64,000 nt of DNA from Yoonia sp. (GCF_014859355.1 NZ_JACUUJ010000007.1:23770-87769), one strand, 5' to 3'; shown: positions 18,134-28,524, counted from the first letter of the stretch. The notes: generated by a model not told the origin, from the sequence alone. Program-made: numbers and translations.

Positions 18134-19108
18134 ATGGCACTGGAAGACGCAAAAGGGCAGGTGGATCTTGCTTTCACCCGCAAAGACCATCGCGGGTTAG
18201 CTTATGAAAATGCCTTTGGCGGGGCCACATCATTTTTGCGCCGCAGCTATACCAAGGATCTGACTGGCGTTGATTTGGCAGTCACCGGCGTGCCCTTTGA
18301 TCAGGCGGTCACCCACCGCCCCGGCTGCCGCTTTGGCCCCCGCGCCATCCGCGAGGCATCGTGCCTGCAACCCTATGACCCGCCCTATGGTTGGAACGGG
18401 TTTGACCCCCTGTCAGAATTTTCCATCGTGGATTATGGCGATATGGCCTTTGATTACGCCAATGTCGCAGGCGTGCCGGCCCTGGTCGAGGCGCATATCG
18501 CCGCCATCATTGCGCAAGGCCCCGCTACCGTGACACTGGGGGGCGATCATTTCATCACCCTGCCCATCCTGCGGGCCTATGCGGCGAAATACGGACCCTT
18601 GTCGGTGATCCAGTGCGATGCGCATTCCGACCTGTGGGTCGATGACGATATGGGCCGGATCGACCATGGCACCATGATGTACAAAGCCGTCAAGCTGGGG
18701 CTGGTCGATGTCACGCGGTCAGTGCAGGTGGGCATCCGCACCCATTGTGACGACTACCTTGGCATGCCCTATATCGACGCGCGGACGTGCCACGAAAAGG
18801 GAACCGCCCATGTGGTGGACCGCATGAAAGAAATTGTCGGCCTGCACCCGACCTATATCACCTTTGATATAGACGTGCTTGACCCCGCCTTTGCCCCCGG
18901 CACCGGCACGCCGGTCTGGGGTGGGCTGACCACATGGCAGGCGGCGGCGATGCTGCGCGATCTGGCGGGGATTCACATGCTTGGCGGTGACGTGGTCGAG
19001 GTGTCGCCGCCCTATGACACCACAGGTGCCACCGCGATTGCGGGCGCGCATGTCGCGATGGAGCTTTGCTGCCTGGCGCTTTGGAATAAAAGGAAAACGT
19101 CAATATGA
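18134..19108 (+). CDS. speB: Agmatinase (ureohydrolase family)
   Basis: Splits agmatine into putrescine and urea. The 324-residue product carries the manganese ligands of the family: GGDHF near 136, QCDAHSDLW near 158 and FDIDVLDPAFAPGTGTP near 243. A start at ATG 18134 follows AAAGAGGACTGAC. It overlaps the DUF1499 gene by four bases. A guanidinobutyrase or proclavaminate-type activity cannot be ruled out from motifs alone. Confidence 0.9.
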   Translation: MALEDAKGQVDLAFTRKDHRGLAYENAFGGATSFLRRSYTKDLTGVDLAVTGVPFDQAVTHRPGCRFGPRAIREASCLQPYDPPYGWNGFDPLSEFSIVDYGDMAFDYANVAGVPALVEAHIAAIIAQGPATVTLGGDHFITLPILRAYAAKYGPLSVIQCDAHSDLWVDDDMGRIDHGTMMYKAVKLGLVDVTRSVQVGIRTHCDDYLGMPYIDARTCHEKGTAHVVDRMKEIVGLHPTYITFDIDVLDPAFAPGTGTPVWGGLTTWQAAAMLRDLAGIHMLGGDVVEVSPPYDTTGATAIAGAHVAMELCCLALWNKRKTSI

Positions 19109-19542
19109 TCCTGCGTATCCTGACCATACTCATTCTGCTGATCGTCGCAGGCATGGCCTATGTCCGGCTTGCCCCGATGGACCCGGCGCGCGTGCATCAG
19201 GCATCAGCCCCCCAGCCGCCGGGCGATTATGCCGCCACCGGTGGCTTTACCGCCGTGCGCACGATCATCGCGCCCGCAGCGCAGGTGTTGGCAACCCTTG
19301 AACAACGCGCGCTGGCCACGCCGCGCACCAGAGTGGTCGCAGGCCGTGTTGATCAGGGCATGATCACCTTTGTCACCCGGTCGCGAATCATGGGCTTTCC
19401 CGATTACACCACTGTTCAGGTCGATGGCGACACGCTGACCATCCACGGGCGTTTGCGCTTTGGTCAGTCCGATCTGGGTGTGAACCGCGCGCGGGTGCAG
19501 GGCTGGCTTGATGCGCTTGGCCCCTTGACCGCAGAGCTGTGA
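19105..19542 (+). CDS. DUF1499 membrane-anchored protein
   Basis: A 145-residue protein with one N-terminal hydrophobic segment (about residues 2-22), then a DUF1499 domain whose signature RTRVVAGRVDQGMITFVTRS followed by MGFPDYTTV is clear. The function of DUF1499 is unknown. It overlaps the end of the agmatinase gene (ATGA) and is 18 bases before prfA, so it is probably part of the same transcript. Confidence 0.85.
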   Translation: MILRILTILILLIVAGMAYVRLAPMDPARVHQASAPQPPGDYAATGGFTAVRTIIAPAAQVLATLEQRALATPRTRVVAGRVDQGMITFVTRSRIMGFPDYTTVQVDGDTLTIHGRLRFGQSDLGVNRARVQGWLDALGPLTAEL

Positions 19543-19560
19543 TCGGCCAATCGGTTTGCC

Positions 19561-20616
19561 ATGATAGCCTCTGACAAGATTGAACAACTGATCGATCGTT
19601 TCCAGTATCTGGAGGCGAAAATGGCCGAAGGTGCTGCCGGCAACGAAATCGCGGCTCTTGGGCGCGAATATGCCGAATTGCGCCCGGTCGTCGAAACCGT
19701 CACCGCCTACAAGGATCTTTTGGCGCAGATCAGCGATGCGCAAACGATGCTGAAAGACCCCGAAATGCGCGAAATGGCCGAGGCAGAGCTGACCGACCTG
19801 CGCGCGCAACTGGAGGTATCCGAACAACAGGTGCAACTGGCGCTGTTGCCCAAGGATGCCGCCGATGCCCGCCCCGCCCTGATCGAAATCAGGCCCGGAA
19901 CCGGCGGGGAAGAGGCATCGCTTTTCGCTGCCGACCTGTTGCGGATGTATCAGCGATACGCTGAAAAACAGGGTTGGACATTCGAAATCCTTGAACAGGC
20001 TGAAACCGAGCTGGGTGGCATCAAGGAAGTTGTCGCGCGGGTTGTGGGTGATGGCGTCTTCGCGCGGCTGAAATACGAAAGCGGGGTGCATCGTGTCCAG
20101 CGTGTGCCAGAAACCGAAAGCGGCGGGCGCATCCATACATCTGCCGCAACCGTCGCTGTTCTGCCCGAGGCCGAGGATGTGGATGTCCAGGTCAACCCCG
20201 GCGATTTGCGCATTGATACCATGCGCGCCTCTGGGGCTGGCGGCCAGCACGTGAACACCACCGATTCTGCTGTGCGTATCCTGCATATTCCGACCGGCAT
20301 CATCGTGGTCAGCGCCGAAAAATCCCAGCACCGTAACCGTGAAATCGCCATGCAGGTGCTGAAAACCCGCCTGTTCGATCTGGAACGACAACGCGTGGAC
20401 GACGCCCGATCTGCCGACCGCAAGTCACAGGTAGGGTCGGGTGACCGGTCGGAACGGATCCGCACCTATAATTTCCCCCAAGGCCGGTTGACCGACCACC
20501 GCATCAACCTGACGCTTTATGCGCTAGGGCAGGTGATGCAGGGCGATCTGGATGAAATCATAGATGCGCTGCAATCAGACGCACAGGCCACGCTGCTTGC
20601 GGAAATGGGCGCGTGA
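19561..20616 (+). CDS. prfA: Peptide chain release factor 1
   Basis: Ends translation at UAA and UAG codons. The 351-residue product has the GGQ motif ([16 protein letters not shown], near 228) that triggers peptide release, plus [20 protein letters not shown] and the usual C-terminal helices. It overlaps prmC (GTGA), whose product methylates the glutamine of GGQ: a functional pair in one transcript. Confidence 0.98.
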   Translation: MIASDKIEQLIDRFQYLEAKMAEGAAGNEIAALGREYAELRPVVETVTAYKDLLAQISDAQTMLKDPEMREMAEAELTDLRAQLEVSEQQVQLALLPKDAADARPALIEIRPGTGGEEASLFAADLLRMYQRYAEKQGWTFEILEQAETELGGIKEVVARVVGDGVFARLKYESGVHRVQRVPETESGGRIHTSAATVAVLPEAEDVDVQVNPGDLRIDTMRASGAGGQHVNTTDSAVRILHIPTGIIVVSAEKSQHRNREIAMQVLKTRLFDLERQRVDDARSADRKSQVGSGDRSERIRTYNFPQGRLTDHRINLTLYALGQVMQGDLDEIIDALQSDAQATLLAEMGA

Positions 20617-21467
20617 CAGGCACGGTCAACGATGGTGTGTCAGCGCTGATCACGATCCTGCGCGAAAGCGCCAGCCCCGACCCAGCCCGCGAGGCGCGTT
20701 TGCTGCTGGCCCATGCGATGGGTGTGGCCCCCGACCGGATAACCCTGCTGGCCCAAGACAGCCTGCCCGCAGCCACGCTGATCGCGGCGCGCAAACTTGC
20801 CGCGCGGCGCGCGGCGGGCGCACCGATCAGCCATATCATCGGGCGGCGCGCGTTTTATGGCCGTGATTTTCACGTTGACGCGCGTGTGCTTGATCCGCGC
20901 CCTGAAACCGAATGCCTGATTGCCGAAGCCCTGCGCACGCCATTTGCGACCTTTCTGGACCTTGGCACCGGTAGTGGTGCCATCGCCATCACACTGGCGG
21001 CAGAGCGGCCAGAGGCCACGGGTGTTGCCACAGATCTGTCCGATCAGGCGCTTGATGTGGCCCGACAAAATGCCAATGCCTTGGGTGTTGCCGCGCGACT
21101 GCACCTTGTGAAATCCGACTGGTTTGCCGCTGTCACGGGACGGTTTGATCTCATCGTATCGAACCCGCCCTATATCGCTGCCGATGAAATGGCTTCGCTG
21201 CAACCACAGGTGCGCCTGTTTGAACCGCGCATGGCACTGACAGATGATGGCGACGGTTTGACAGCGTATCGGATCATCGCAGCCGCTGCACCCGGGCATT
21301 TGCATTCCGATGGGCAGTTGATCGTTGAAATCGGCCCGACCCAAGGGGCCTCGGTCGCCAAAATGATGCGCGATTCGGGGTTTATGCGTGTTCAGGTGGT
21401 CCCCGATCTGGATCACCGCGACCGCGTTGTTGTGGGCCGTATGCCGGGTGCGGCGGCTCTGACGTGA
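20613..21467 (+). CDS. prmC: Release factor glutamine methyltransferase
   Basis: SAM-dependent enzyme that N5-methylates the GGQ glutamine of RF1 and RF2. The 284-residue product shows the AdoMet motif [16 protein letters not shown] near 113 and the NPPY active-site motif near 184 ([13 protein letters not shown]). It starts with GTG at 20613, overlapping the prfA stop codon. Confidence 0.97.
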   Translation: MTGTVNDGVSALITILRESASPDPAREARLLLAHAMGVAPDRITLLAQDSLPAATLIAARKLAARRAAGAPISHIIGRRAFYGRDFHVDARVLDPRPETECLIAEALRTPFATFLDLGTGSGAIAITLAAERPEATGVATDLSDQALDVARQNANALGVAARLHLVKSDWFAAVTGRFDLIVSNPPYIAADEMASLQPQVRLFEPRMALTDDGDGLTAYRIIAAAAPGHLHSDGQLIVEIGPTQGASVAKMMRDSGFMRVQVVPDLDHRDRVVVGRMPGAAALT

Positions 21468-21474
21468 TCAGATG

Positions 21475-21503
21475 CGCGAAATTCTCTCATTTCGCGTAAT
21501 TTT
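21475..21503 (+). terminator. Intrinsic terminator after prmC
   Basis: CGCGAAAT and ATTTCGCG form a perfect 8-bp stem around TCTCTC, followed by TAATTTT. It starts eight bases after the prmC stop and would end the agmatinase-prfA-prmC transcript. Confidence 0.65.
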
Positions 21504-21676
21504 GACTTGTCTTGCTGCTTCGCGCATGTTTATTCAGAAGCATCGGATGGCTTGCAGGTAAATCTCACCTCTCCCCGATCAGTCGCCAGAACATCGTAAG
21601 GCCAGATATTTACGACGCGCAGGCAGGCGCGATACGGCGCAAGCGCAACGTCAGCGAAAGACTTGAAAGCATATTC

Positions 21677-22213
21677 ATGAGACCATCAAAGTCACGGCCG
21701 CGGAACAAAAGCCGCAGCAATCGCCCAACGGGTGGCAACATCATCAATCGCGTTTTCGAAAGCAGCGGCCCTGATGGCAAGGTGCGCGGCACCCCGCAGC
21801 AGGTGATCGAGAAATACAACCAGCTGCACCGCGATGCGCAACTGACGAATGATCGTGTGAACGCAGAAAACTTTGCGCAACACGCTGAACACTACACCCG
21901 CCTGCTGGCCGAAGCCCAGCGCGAGGTGGATGCCAAGCGCGAAGAAATGGAAGAACAGAACCGCCAGCGGCAAGCCGAACGCGACCGGGAACGTCAGGAC
22001 CGCCTGCGCGCACAGGAAGCGGTGGCGCGTGATGACAGCGAATCAGACCAGCCGGTCATGACAGATACGCGCGATGATAATCAGGCGCAGTCGGGCCTTG
22101 TCGAAACGCCAGAAGAGAAACCCAAGCCGCGCCCGCGCAAGCCGCGCGCGCCACGTAAGGCGACCCCTCCAAAAGATAATGATGGCCCTGCACCATCCGA
22201 AGCCGCTGAATAA
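21677..22213 (+). CDS. DUF4167 protein
   Basis: A 178-residue, highly charged protein. The N-terminal part (RPTGGNIINRVFESSGPDGK, GTPQQVIEKYNQLHRDAQ) is the DUF4167 domain of alphaproteobacteria; the rest is a coiled-coil region rich in E, R and Q (about 75-115) and a Pro/Lys-rich tail. Its function is unknown; basic ends suggest nucleic acid contact (inference). ATG 21677 is chosen; the frame is open to 21512 without family sequence. The bases 21468-21676 hold only the prmC terminator and presumably this gene's promoter. Confidence 0.85.
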   Translation: MRPSKSRPRNKSRSNRPTGGNIINRVFESSGPDGKVRGTPQQVIEKYNQLHRDAQLTNDRVNAENFAQHAEHYTRLLAEAQREVDAKREEMEEQNRQRQAERDRERQDRLRAQEAVARDDSESDQPVMTDTRDDNQAQSGLVETPEEKPKPRPRKPRAPRKATPPKDNDGPAPSEAAE

Positions 22214-22215
22214 CC

Positions 22216-22240
22216 AAAGCCCCCAAACATTGGGGGCTTT
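22216..22240. terminator. Bidirectional intrinsic terminator between DUF4167 and rsmA
   Basis: An 11-bp perfect stem, AAAGCCCCCAA against TTGGGGGCTTT with a three-base loop, flanked by A-run and T-run on opposite strands. It begins three bases after the DUF4167 stop and ends at the rsmA stop codon, so it can terminate both convergent genes. Confidence 0.85.
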
Positions 22241-23079
22241 CACGCATCAAGCGCTCGGGCCAATGCGCAAAATGCCTCTAGCCCAATTTGTTCGGCCCGC
22301 TCTGTCGGTTTGATTCCGACGGCTGTCAAGTAGTCCTCGATTTCAGGGTGCAGCGGCTTCAGCGCTGATCGCAACATTTTGCGCCGCTGGTTAAACGCCG
22401 CAGCAACCACTTTGTTCAAGGTCGCAGCGTTGGCTGGATACCGCGGTGCGGCCAAAGCAGTCAGATGCACGACGGCAGAATTGACCTTGGGCGGCGGGCT
22501 GAATGCCTCGGGCGGCAGTTCCAGAACAATGCGGGGATCTGTGCGCCACTGCGCCAGCAAGGCCAAACGCCCATAGGCCTTGCCGCCCGGTTGTGCGACA
22601 ATCCGCTGCGCCACTTCGCGCTGGAACATCAGGGTCAGACTGCCCCAGAATGGCGGCCATTCCGGGGGCGTCAACCACCGCACCAGCAATTCTGTTCCCA
22701 CGTTATAGGGCAGATTCGCAGCCACTTTTATCGGTGGCGTGAGATACGCCAAAGGGTCCAGATCAAGCGCATCACCGATCAGCACAGTCAAGCGCCCCGG
22801 ATAGGCGCGCGCAATCTCTTCCAATGCCGGCTGGCAGCGGGGGTCTTTTTCAATCGCCAGCACATGACGTGCGCCTTCGGCCAGCAATCCGCGGGTCAAC
22901 CCGCCGGGGCCGGGGCCGATCTCCAGCACATCGGCACCGGTCAGATCCCCGGCAAGGCGGGCGATCTTTGCCGTCAGGTTCAGATCCAGTAGAAAATTCT
23001 GGCCCAATGATTTCTTTGCCGCCAAATCGTATCTGGCAATCACGTCACGCAGCGGCGGTAGATCATCAATGCCGCTCAT
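22240..23079 (-). CDS. rsmA: 16S rRNA (adenine1518-N6/adenine1519-N6)-dimethyltransferase
   Basis: KsgA-type enzyme that dimethylates two adenines in helix 45 of 16S rRNA late in 30S assembly. The 279-residue product starts its conserved region [20 protein letters not shown], has the SAM motif [16 protein letters not shown] and the catalytic [11 protein letters not shown] (NLPY, about 120-123). Last gene of the lptF-lptG-lptD-surA-pdxA-rsmA array; 45 bases after pdxA. Confidence 0.97.
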   Translation of the reverse strand: MSGIDDLPPLRDVIARYDLAAKKSLGQNFLLDLNLTAKIARLAGDLTGADVLEIGPGPGGLTRGLLAEGARHVLAIEKDPRCQPALEEIARAYPGRLTVLIGDALDLDPLAYLTPPIKVAANLPYNVGTELLVRWLTPPEWPPFWGSLTLMFQREVAQRIVAQPGGKAYGRLALLAQWRTDPRIVLELPPEAFSPPPKVNSAVVHLTALAAPRYPANAATLNKVVAAAFNQRRKMLRSALKPLHPEIEDYLTAVGIKPTERAEQIGLEAFCALARALDA

Positions 23080-23088
23080 CGCTTCTTC

Positions 23089-23105
23089 CGCGCATGAATA
23101 TCCCC
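23089..23105. repeat. Short intergenic repeat CGCGCATGAATATCCCC
   Basis: Lies in the pdxA-rsmA gap. Near-copies occur at 14884-14898 (CGCGCATAAATATCC) after uup and, on the other strand, at 39836-39851 before the DEAD-box gene. All are intergenic and close to gene ends, which suggests a dispersed extragenic repeat. Confidence 0.5.
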
Positions 23106-23124
23106 GCCGCAGTCTCCCACACCA

Positions 23125-24093
23125 TCAATCTGCACGGGCATCAGCCATTTTTGCGGCCATCCTGATGGCCGCGATCATCGATGTGGGATCAGCCACACCC
23201 TTGCCCGCAATATCGAATGCCGTGCCATGATCGGGTGATGTGCGGATGATCGGCAAACCCAGCGTGACATTGACCCCGCCTGAAAAATCCAGCGTCTTGA
23301 TCGGGATCAGCGCCTGATCGTGATACATACACACAGCTGCATCATAACCCGCCCGTGCGGTTGCGTGAAACATCGTATCCGCAGACAATGGCCCCCGAAT
23401 GTCCAGCCCGGTTGCACGCAAGGCGTTCAGCACAGGGATGATCAGGTCGATTTCTTCGCGCCCCATCTTGCCGTCTTCGCCTGCATGCGGGTTCAGCCCC
23501 GCCACAGCAATGCGCGGTTTGGCGATGCCGAAATCACAGCGCAGTGCCGCATCTGTGATCTGGATCGTGTCGCGCAACAGTGACGCCGTCAGGCGGGTGG
23601 GGACTTTGGCCAGCGGGATGTGGATCGTGGCGGGCACCACCCGCAGCACATCGCAGGCCAGCATCATGACAACCTGTTCGGTGCCGCAAAGTGCGGCCAG
23701 ATATTCGGTATGGCCGGGATAGGCAAAGGCGGCGCCGTCAATCAGGGCCGCCTTGTGGATGGGCGCGGTGCAAAGCGCGCGGGCCTGTCCGGTCTGCACC
23801 AGATCAACACCCGTGGCGATGGCCCTGATCACCCCTTTGGCATGGGCTGGATCGGGGCGCCCTGCGATCACACCCGAACCGAAATCATCCGCCAGCACAG
23901 GCAAGTGCGCACTGTTGGTCTGCGCGGCCTCTGCAGCGGTGCGCACTTGCGTAAAGGGGGTGCCCGCAGGCAGGTGCCGGGGGTCGCCGATCCAGATCAA
24001 AGGCACTTCGTCGCGCAGCGCGGCCCATGCGGCCACGGCAATTTCGGGGCCAATCCCGGCAGGTTCCCCACAACTGATGGCAATCGGTTTCAT
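23125..24093 (-). CDS. pdxA: 4-hydroxythreonine-4-phosphate dehydrogenase
   Basis: Oxidises 4-phosphohydroxy-L-threonine in the DXP-dependent pyridoxal phosphate route. The 322-residue product begins ISCGEPAGIGPEIAVAAWA and contains the metal-binding YPGHTEYLAAL, LNPHAGEDGKMGREE and CMYHDQALIPIK motifs, with catalytic His/Asp ligands present. Its ATG overlaps the surA stop (ATGA). The surA-pdxA-rsmA order is the classic proteobacterial one. Confidence 0.97.
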   Translation of the reverse strand: MKPIAISCGEPAGIGPEIAVAAWAALRDEVPLIWIGDPRHLPAGTPFTQVRTAAEAAQTNSAHLPVLADDFGSGVIAGRPDPAHAKGVIRAIATGVDLVQTGQARALCTAPIHKAALIDGAAFAYPGHTEYLAALCGTEQVVMMLACDVLRVVPATIHIPLAKVPTRLTASLLRDTIQITDAALRCDFGIAKPRIAVAGLNPHAGEDGKMGREEIDLIIPVLNALRATGLDIRGPLSADTMFHATARAGYDAAVCMYHDQALIPIKTLDFSGGVNVTLGLPIIRTSPDHGTAFDIAGKGVADPTSMIAAIRMAAKMADARAD

Positions 24094-25313
24094 CGCTGCG
24101 TGATCGTGGCCGCAGCTTGCAGATCGGCGACCAGCGCATTGGCCAGGCCGGCCAGTCGTTGACTGCGAATTTGGTTGCGCACCGCCTCGCGGTCAAGACC
24201 TTGCTGGCCGACGGCAGTGCGCCCGCACAGCATCAGCAGGACAAGCGTTTGCCCGTTGTCGCGCGTCAGGTTCAGCGATATTTCGCCCGGATCAAGCTGT
24301 GCAAGTTCCAGTGCAATATCACCGGGAATGTCCTGTGGGGGCAGATCGGCGCGTTGCAGCATTTCGGGTGGTTGGTTGCGGGCGACACCATAAAGATCGT
24401 CGCAGGTGTCCAGCCGGTCCACAATGTCTTGCGCCGCTGCGCGTGCTGCCGGGGTTTGCCCGCCCGGAATCGCATAGGTGGCATAGGCAATGCTGGCCGG
24501 CGTCTGGGTCCGGCGGGCACCTTCGCGCACAGCGCGCATCTGAAACAGCGCGATCCCGTTGGGAATGTCGATCGGCTGCGTCACCTCGCCCGGGCGCAGA
24601 CCCAAAAGCAGGTTTTGCAGTTGCGGTGGGTAGTTGTCGATCGGCAACCAGCCCAGCCGCCCGCCATTGTCACGTGATGGCAGGGCAGACACTTGGCGCG
24701 CGGCATCCTCGAAGGCCGCAAAAGATCGCATCTGCGCGATTTGGCCAGCCACGCGCTGCGCCTCTGCGGCGCGTTCCGGTGGCGCGGCGATAATGATTTC
24801 CGACAAAAGCACCTCGATCCCCGCAGCGCCGGTTCCCTGCCGTGCAAGAGCGCGGTCGATATCGGCGTCAGTGACAGTGACCTGACGGTTAAAACGGCTG
24901 CGAACATAATCGCGCCAGCTGACACCGACCCGTACGAAATCTTCCAGCGTGACGCGATCCACCCCGTTTTGCGCCAGCATCCGTGCGAATTGGTCGGCCG
25001 TCATATCTGCCCGGCTGGCAAAGTCATCCACCGCAGCCGCCAGCGCCGCGTCTGACAGGCGCAGACCGACTCGGTCCAGTTCCTGTTCTTTCAGGCGGTC
25101 CTCGATCAGGGCGTCGCGGGCGATCCGGTTCAGATCACCGGGGGTGCGAAAAACCTCGAGCAGGCGGATGCGCTGCGCCAGTTCATAGCGGGTGATCACG
25201 CGGTCATTCACGGTGATGGCGGCGTCAAATTGTCCTTGCGCCAGAGCAGGGCGGTTTGCACCAACCCCCAGCAACAAGGCCAGAACAAAGGCGGTGATGG
25301 TAAAGGCGCGCAT
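24090..25313 (-). CDS. surA: Periplasmic peptidyl-prolyl isomerase/chaperone SurA
   Basis: Chaperone that escorts outer membrane proteins, including LptD, to the BAM complex. The 407-residue product has a signal peptide (AFTITAFVLALLLGVGANRPALA), an N-terminal SurA core (DAAITVNDRVITRYELAQRI), one parvulin-type domain (about 170-275, with LGWLPIDNYPPQLQNLL) and a C-terminal helix. Only one recognisable parvulin domain is seen, against two in E. coli. ATG 25313 is preferred over 25337 because GAGG lies six bases upstream. Directly downstream of lptD. Confidence 0.93.
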   Translation of the reverse strand: MRAFTITAFVLALLLGVGANRPALAQGQFDAAITVNDRVITRYELAQRIRLLEVFRTPGDLNRIARDALIEDRLKEQELDRVGLRLSDAALAAAVDDFASRADMTADQFARMLAQNGVDRVTLEDFVRVGVSWRDYVRSRFNRQVTVTDADIDRALARQGTGAAGIEVLLSEIIIAAPPERAAEAQRVAGQIAQMRSFAAFEDAARQVSALPSRDNGGRLGWLPIDNYPPQLQNLLLGLRPGEVTQPIDIPNGIALFQMRAVREGARRTQTPASIAYATYAIPGGQTPAARAAAQDIVDRLDTCDDLYGVARNQPPEMLQRADLPPQDIPGDIALELAQLDPGEISLNLTRDNGQTLVLLMLCGRTAVGQQGLDREAVRNQIRSQRLAGLANALVADLQAAATITQR

Positions 25314-25333
25314 GCGGTTCCTCGTCTTGGACT

Positions 25334-27430
25334 TCAATTTTTGCAGGCAGCGGCGGGTCCGCCCTGTGACCGGCCCGCAGAAAAGCCAGTCAGCGACCCA
25401 GCTAGCCCAAAGGTCGTTGTCGGGTCAACTGTAGAGGAAGACGTGTATCGGCGCGAGGCGGAAACTTCGATTGTGACGCATTCATTGCGCCATTCAAAAC
25501 CAACCCCCGCGCGCACTGGTCTGTCTGCGGCAATGTCATAACGGGCAGCCATCGTCATGGCCCATGCAGGCGTGATCCTGATGCCCGCATCCAGTGTCCA
25601 TTCCGATACGGTTTCGGGGCGGTCTTCGGTCAGGTCTCTGGCCTGCCAGATGTAAGCGGCCGCCAGATCAATCGCATCATTGCGCCATGCGATCCGGTTA
25701 TCGGCACGCGTCAGTTGCAGGTCGCCATCCAACAGGGTGCGCGTGTCAAAGAGAAACCCGTCACCTGTCACGACTTGCCCCCCGATCAGCCAGTCGGATG
25801 TGGCCCCATCCAGCCCCGAAGACGGGGAAAAATCAGCCATCGTGCGATTGCGAAAGATCCGTCCGAATGTCAGCGTCGATGTCGTGCCTTGCGGTCCGAT
25901 CCGTGTCCATGTCAGGCCAACGGCGGCCTGTGCGCCGGTTTCAACGGCATCATCCCCGGTAAAGCGTTGCGTGTCCAACAGATTGGCCCGGTCCAGTTCG
26001 CTGCGGGTGCTGTCTTCGTTCGGGGGGATGCTGCCAAAGCTGTCGGCCCACCCCAGGCTGAGTGTGGGTTCGATCATGTGCGCGGCACCATTGGCCCCGA
26101 TTCGCGCCAGTGGGTAGCGCAAGTGCAGTTCCGCCGAAGGCACAAATCGCAGGTCGTTTGCCGGGAAGCTGCTGTCGTCGTCAACATGATAAAGATCGCC
26201 GCGCGCGCCAAATGCCGTGCTGCCGATGATGCCGCTGTCCAGCACCCAGTCCTGTCGCCAGGTGCTTTCCAGTCCGGCGCGTGTCACATCGCGCCCCGCT
26301 GGCCCGTCAACGGTGCTGTAACGGTGGGCGGCATCCATACTGGCGCGCAGGGTCAGCGTGCCGCCAAAGTCTGGCCGCAACCGCGTTTCATAGGCCGCGT
26401 CTGCCACAAGCGGCGGCAGCGATGCGTTTGATTCGTCATCGCGCAGGGTCTGGTAATAGGTCAGGTTTGCCGCGCGCAGTGTGCTGTCTGTCACGCGCAA
26501 CACGGAAACGCCGCTGTTCAGGCGGTCTTTGTCTGAATAGGCGTAATCCAGCAAATACGCTGGGTCACTCACGGCTTCGATGTGAAGCCCGAACTGATAG
26601 TCATCGGGCAGCCGAAAAGCGGACTGGACAAAAACATAAGACCGCAGGCCGTCTTGCAATGTGTCATCGCTGACGGCACCTTCGATGCGCAGATCACCGC
26701 GTGCAAAGGCCTGACGATAGGTCAATTCCAGCGTGCGCGTTTGCGACGATACGTAAGGCGTCACGGTCACGTCGCGGTCATTTCCCAATGTCAGGAAATA
26801 AGGGATCTTGATCCCCGAACCCAATTGGCTGGTGTTGCGTTGACGCGGGATCAGAAATCCGTTGGACCGGTCCAGCCCCGGCTCAGGCAGGCGCATCCGG
26901 GGCAGCCAGATGACCGGCACCCCACGCACCCGGAACGTTGCATTTTCAAAATAAAGCTGCTGTGCGTCGGCATCGCGCACCACGCGTTCGGCCCGGATTT
27001 CCCACAAGGGCGCACGGGTGCCGCAAACCCGGCACGACGTAGCTGCGGTCTTGTAAAGCTGGGCATACCTGCTTTCAGTCTGGTTGATCTGGTTGGCCGC
27101 GATCTGCAACTGTTGGTTCAGAACCAGCCGCGCGCCCAAAAGAATGCCACTTTGCAATCGCGGGTCCAGCGTTGCCTGACTGGCGGTCAAGACTGTTCCA
27201 TCGGGGTCACGAATCACGATTGGCCCGTCGATTGTCAGCCGGTCGGTTGGCGCATCATAGACGATCCGGCTGGCGCGCAGGGTTGTGCCGTCGTAGAAAA
27301 CTTCGATGTTACCGCTGGCAATCAGCTGATCCTGCCCGCCAATCGTGACGTGATCGGCGACCAATGTGGCTGCGGATTGCGCCGCGGCAAATCCCGGCAC
27401 CAGCAGCAAGAGAAACACGATCAGCCGCAT
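25334..27430 (-). CDS. lptD: LPS-assembly outer membrane protein LptD
   Basis: Beta-barrel that inserts LPS in the outer leaflet. The 698-residue product has a signal peptide (RLIVFLLLLVPGFAAA), an N-terminal OstA/LptA-like beta-jellyroll (about 25-150, VADHVTIGGQDQLIASGNIE), and the large C-terminal barrel with conserved LPEPGLDRSNGFLIPRQR. Cysteines for disulfides occur as CRVCG near 133-137 and two near the C-terminus (ECVTI and the CKN end). ATG 27430 overlaps the lptG stop (TAATG), so the frame's upstream extension to 27496 is rejected. Confidence 0.95.
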   Translation of the reverse strand: MRLIVFLLLLVPGFAAAQSAATLVADHVTIGGQDQLIASGNIEVFYDGTTLRASRIVYDAPTDRLTIDGPIVIRDPDGTVLTASQATLDPRLQSGILLGARLVLNQQLQIAANQINQTESRYAQLYKTAATSCRVCGTRAPLWEIRAERVVRDADAQQLYFENATFRVRGVPVIWLPRMRLPEPGLDRSNGFLIPRQRNTSQLGSGIKIPYFLTLGNDRDVTVTPYVSSQTRTLELTYRQAFARGDLRIEGAVSDDTLQDGLRSYVFVQSAFRLPDDYQFGLHIEAVSDPAYLLDYAYSDKDRLNSGVSVLRVTDSTLRAANLTYYQTLRDDESNASLPPLVADAAYETRLRPDFGGTLTLRASMDAAHRYSTVDGPAGRDVTRAGLESTWRQDWVLDSGIIGSTAFGARGDLYHVDDDSSFPANDLRFVPSAELHLRYPLARIGANGAAHMIEPTLSLGWADSFGSIPPNEDSTRSELDRANLLDTQRFTGDDAVETGAQAAVGLTWTRIGPQGTTSTLTFGRIFRNRTMADFSPSSGLDGATSDWLIGGQVVTGDGFLFDTRTLLDGDLQLTRADNRIAWRNDAIDLAAAYIWQARDLTEDRPETVSEWTLDAGIRITPAWAMTMAARYDIAADRPVRAGVGFEWRNECVTIEVSASRRYTSSSTVDPTTTFGLAGSLTGFSAGRSQGGPAAACKN

Positions 27431-28524
27431 TAGCCATCCTCGTGATGTAAAAGAAAGCCCAGTGACAGCCCGACAGCGGCCAAGGGCGGTGCCCAAGCCG
27501 CCAGCACGGCTGGCAATTGTCCGTTTTCACCCAAGACAAGCGCAAAATTGCGGATGAAATAAATCACGAATGCCAAAAGAATGGCAAACATGACCATCAG
27601 CCCGGTGCGCCCGCCCCGTTGATGGCGCAGGGTAAAGCTGGCCCCGATCATGACCATCGACACCAGAAACACGGGCAGTGCCAGTTCCGTGTGAAACCAG
27701 ACAAGATGCCGTTGCGCGGAAAACCCGGCAGTGTGCAACCGGTCGATAAAGGCGGGCAATTCCCAGATCGGGATGGACGATGGCGTGCCAAAGCTATCGC
27801 GGATCTGGTCCGGTGTCAGGCTGGACGGCACAGAAAGCTGATCGCGCCGTGTCGCGGATGCCTCTGGCAAGGGGGCTGTTTGCAGATCCCAGATCTTGGC
27901 GTTCGAAAGAGTCCATGACCCGGTGATCAACTGTGCCGACGCGGCCTCGATGCGCTGGCTGGGGCGGCCGTCGGGTGAAAAGGTCATAAAGCTGACGTTG
28001 CGCAGCGCTGTGCCGTCCAGATTGGCGTTTTGCGCGCGAATGACAGTCTGGCCTTCGCTTGTGCCCTGCCGCAGCCATAACCCCGATGCGCTGATCGACA
28101 GCACGGAGGTTTCGCCGCGAATGGCGTTGACGCGCATCTCGAACTGTTTGGATGTGCTGGCCACGATCGGGTTGAACGCGGCAACCGCTGCCACCCCGAT
28201 AACAAGCGCAACGCTAAGCGGTGCCAGCAAAGCGCGCAATGCGGAACGCCCTGCGGCGCGTGTCACGACCAGTTCGGACGACCTTGCAAGGCTCAGAAAC
28301 AGACCAATCGCGGTCAAAATCATGATCAGCGGCAAAATACCGTAAATGCCTTTGGGCACATTCAGCATTGTCAGCACGACGATATCGGAAAAGCTGGCCT
28401 CGGTGCTGGCATAGCGGCGCAATTGTTCGACCAGATCAAGAAAGGTCATAATGATGAAAAACACGCCAAAAATACCGGCAAATGTCATCATGAAACGGCG
28501 CGCAAAGTAACGGTGCAGGATCAT
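27430..28524 (-). CDS. lptG: LPS export permease LptG
   Basis: Inner membrane component of LptB2FG, which pulls LPS out of the membrane. The 364-residue product has three N-terminal membrane segments (about 11-35, 55-80, 97-120), a periplasmic beta-jellyroll, and three C-terminal segments. LptG/YjgQ signatures include ILHRYFARRFMMTFAGIF and AAGRSALRAL. The start at 28524 overlaps lptF (ATGA). Confidence 0.95.
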   Translation of the reverse strand: MILHRYFARRFMMTFAGIFGVFFIIMTFLDLVEQLRRYASTEASFSDIVVLTMLNVPKGIYGILPLIMILTAIGLFLSLARSSELVVTRAAGRSALRALLAPLSVALVIGVAAVAAFNPIVASTSKQFEMRVNAIRGETSVLSISASGLWLRQGTSEGQTVIRAQNANLDGTALRNVSFMTFSPDGRPSQRIEAASAQLITGSWTLSNAKIWDLQTAPLPEASATRRDQLSVPSSLTPDQIRDSFGTPSSIPIWELPAFIDRLHTAGFSAQRHLVWFHTELALPVFLVSMVMIGASFTLRHQRGGRTGLMVMFAILLAFVIYFIRNFALVLGENGQLPAVLAAWAPPLAAVGLSLGFLLHHEDG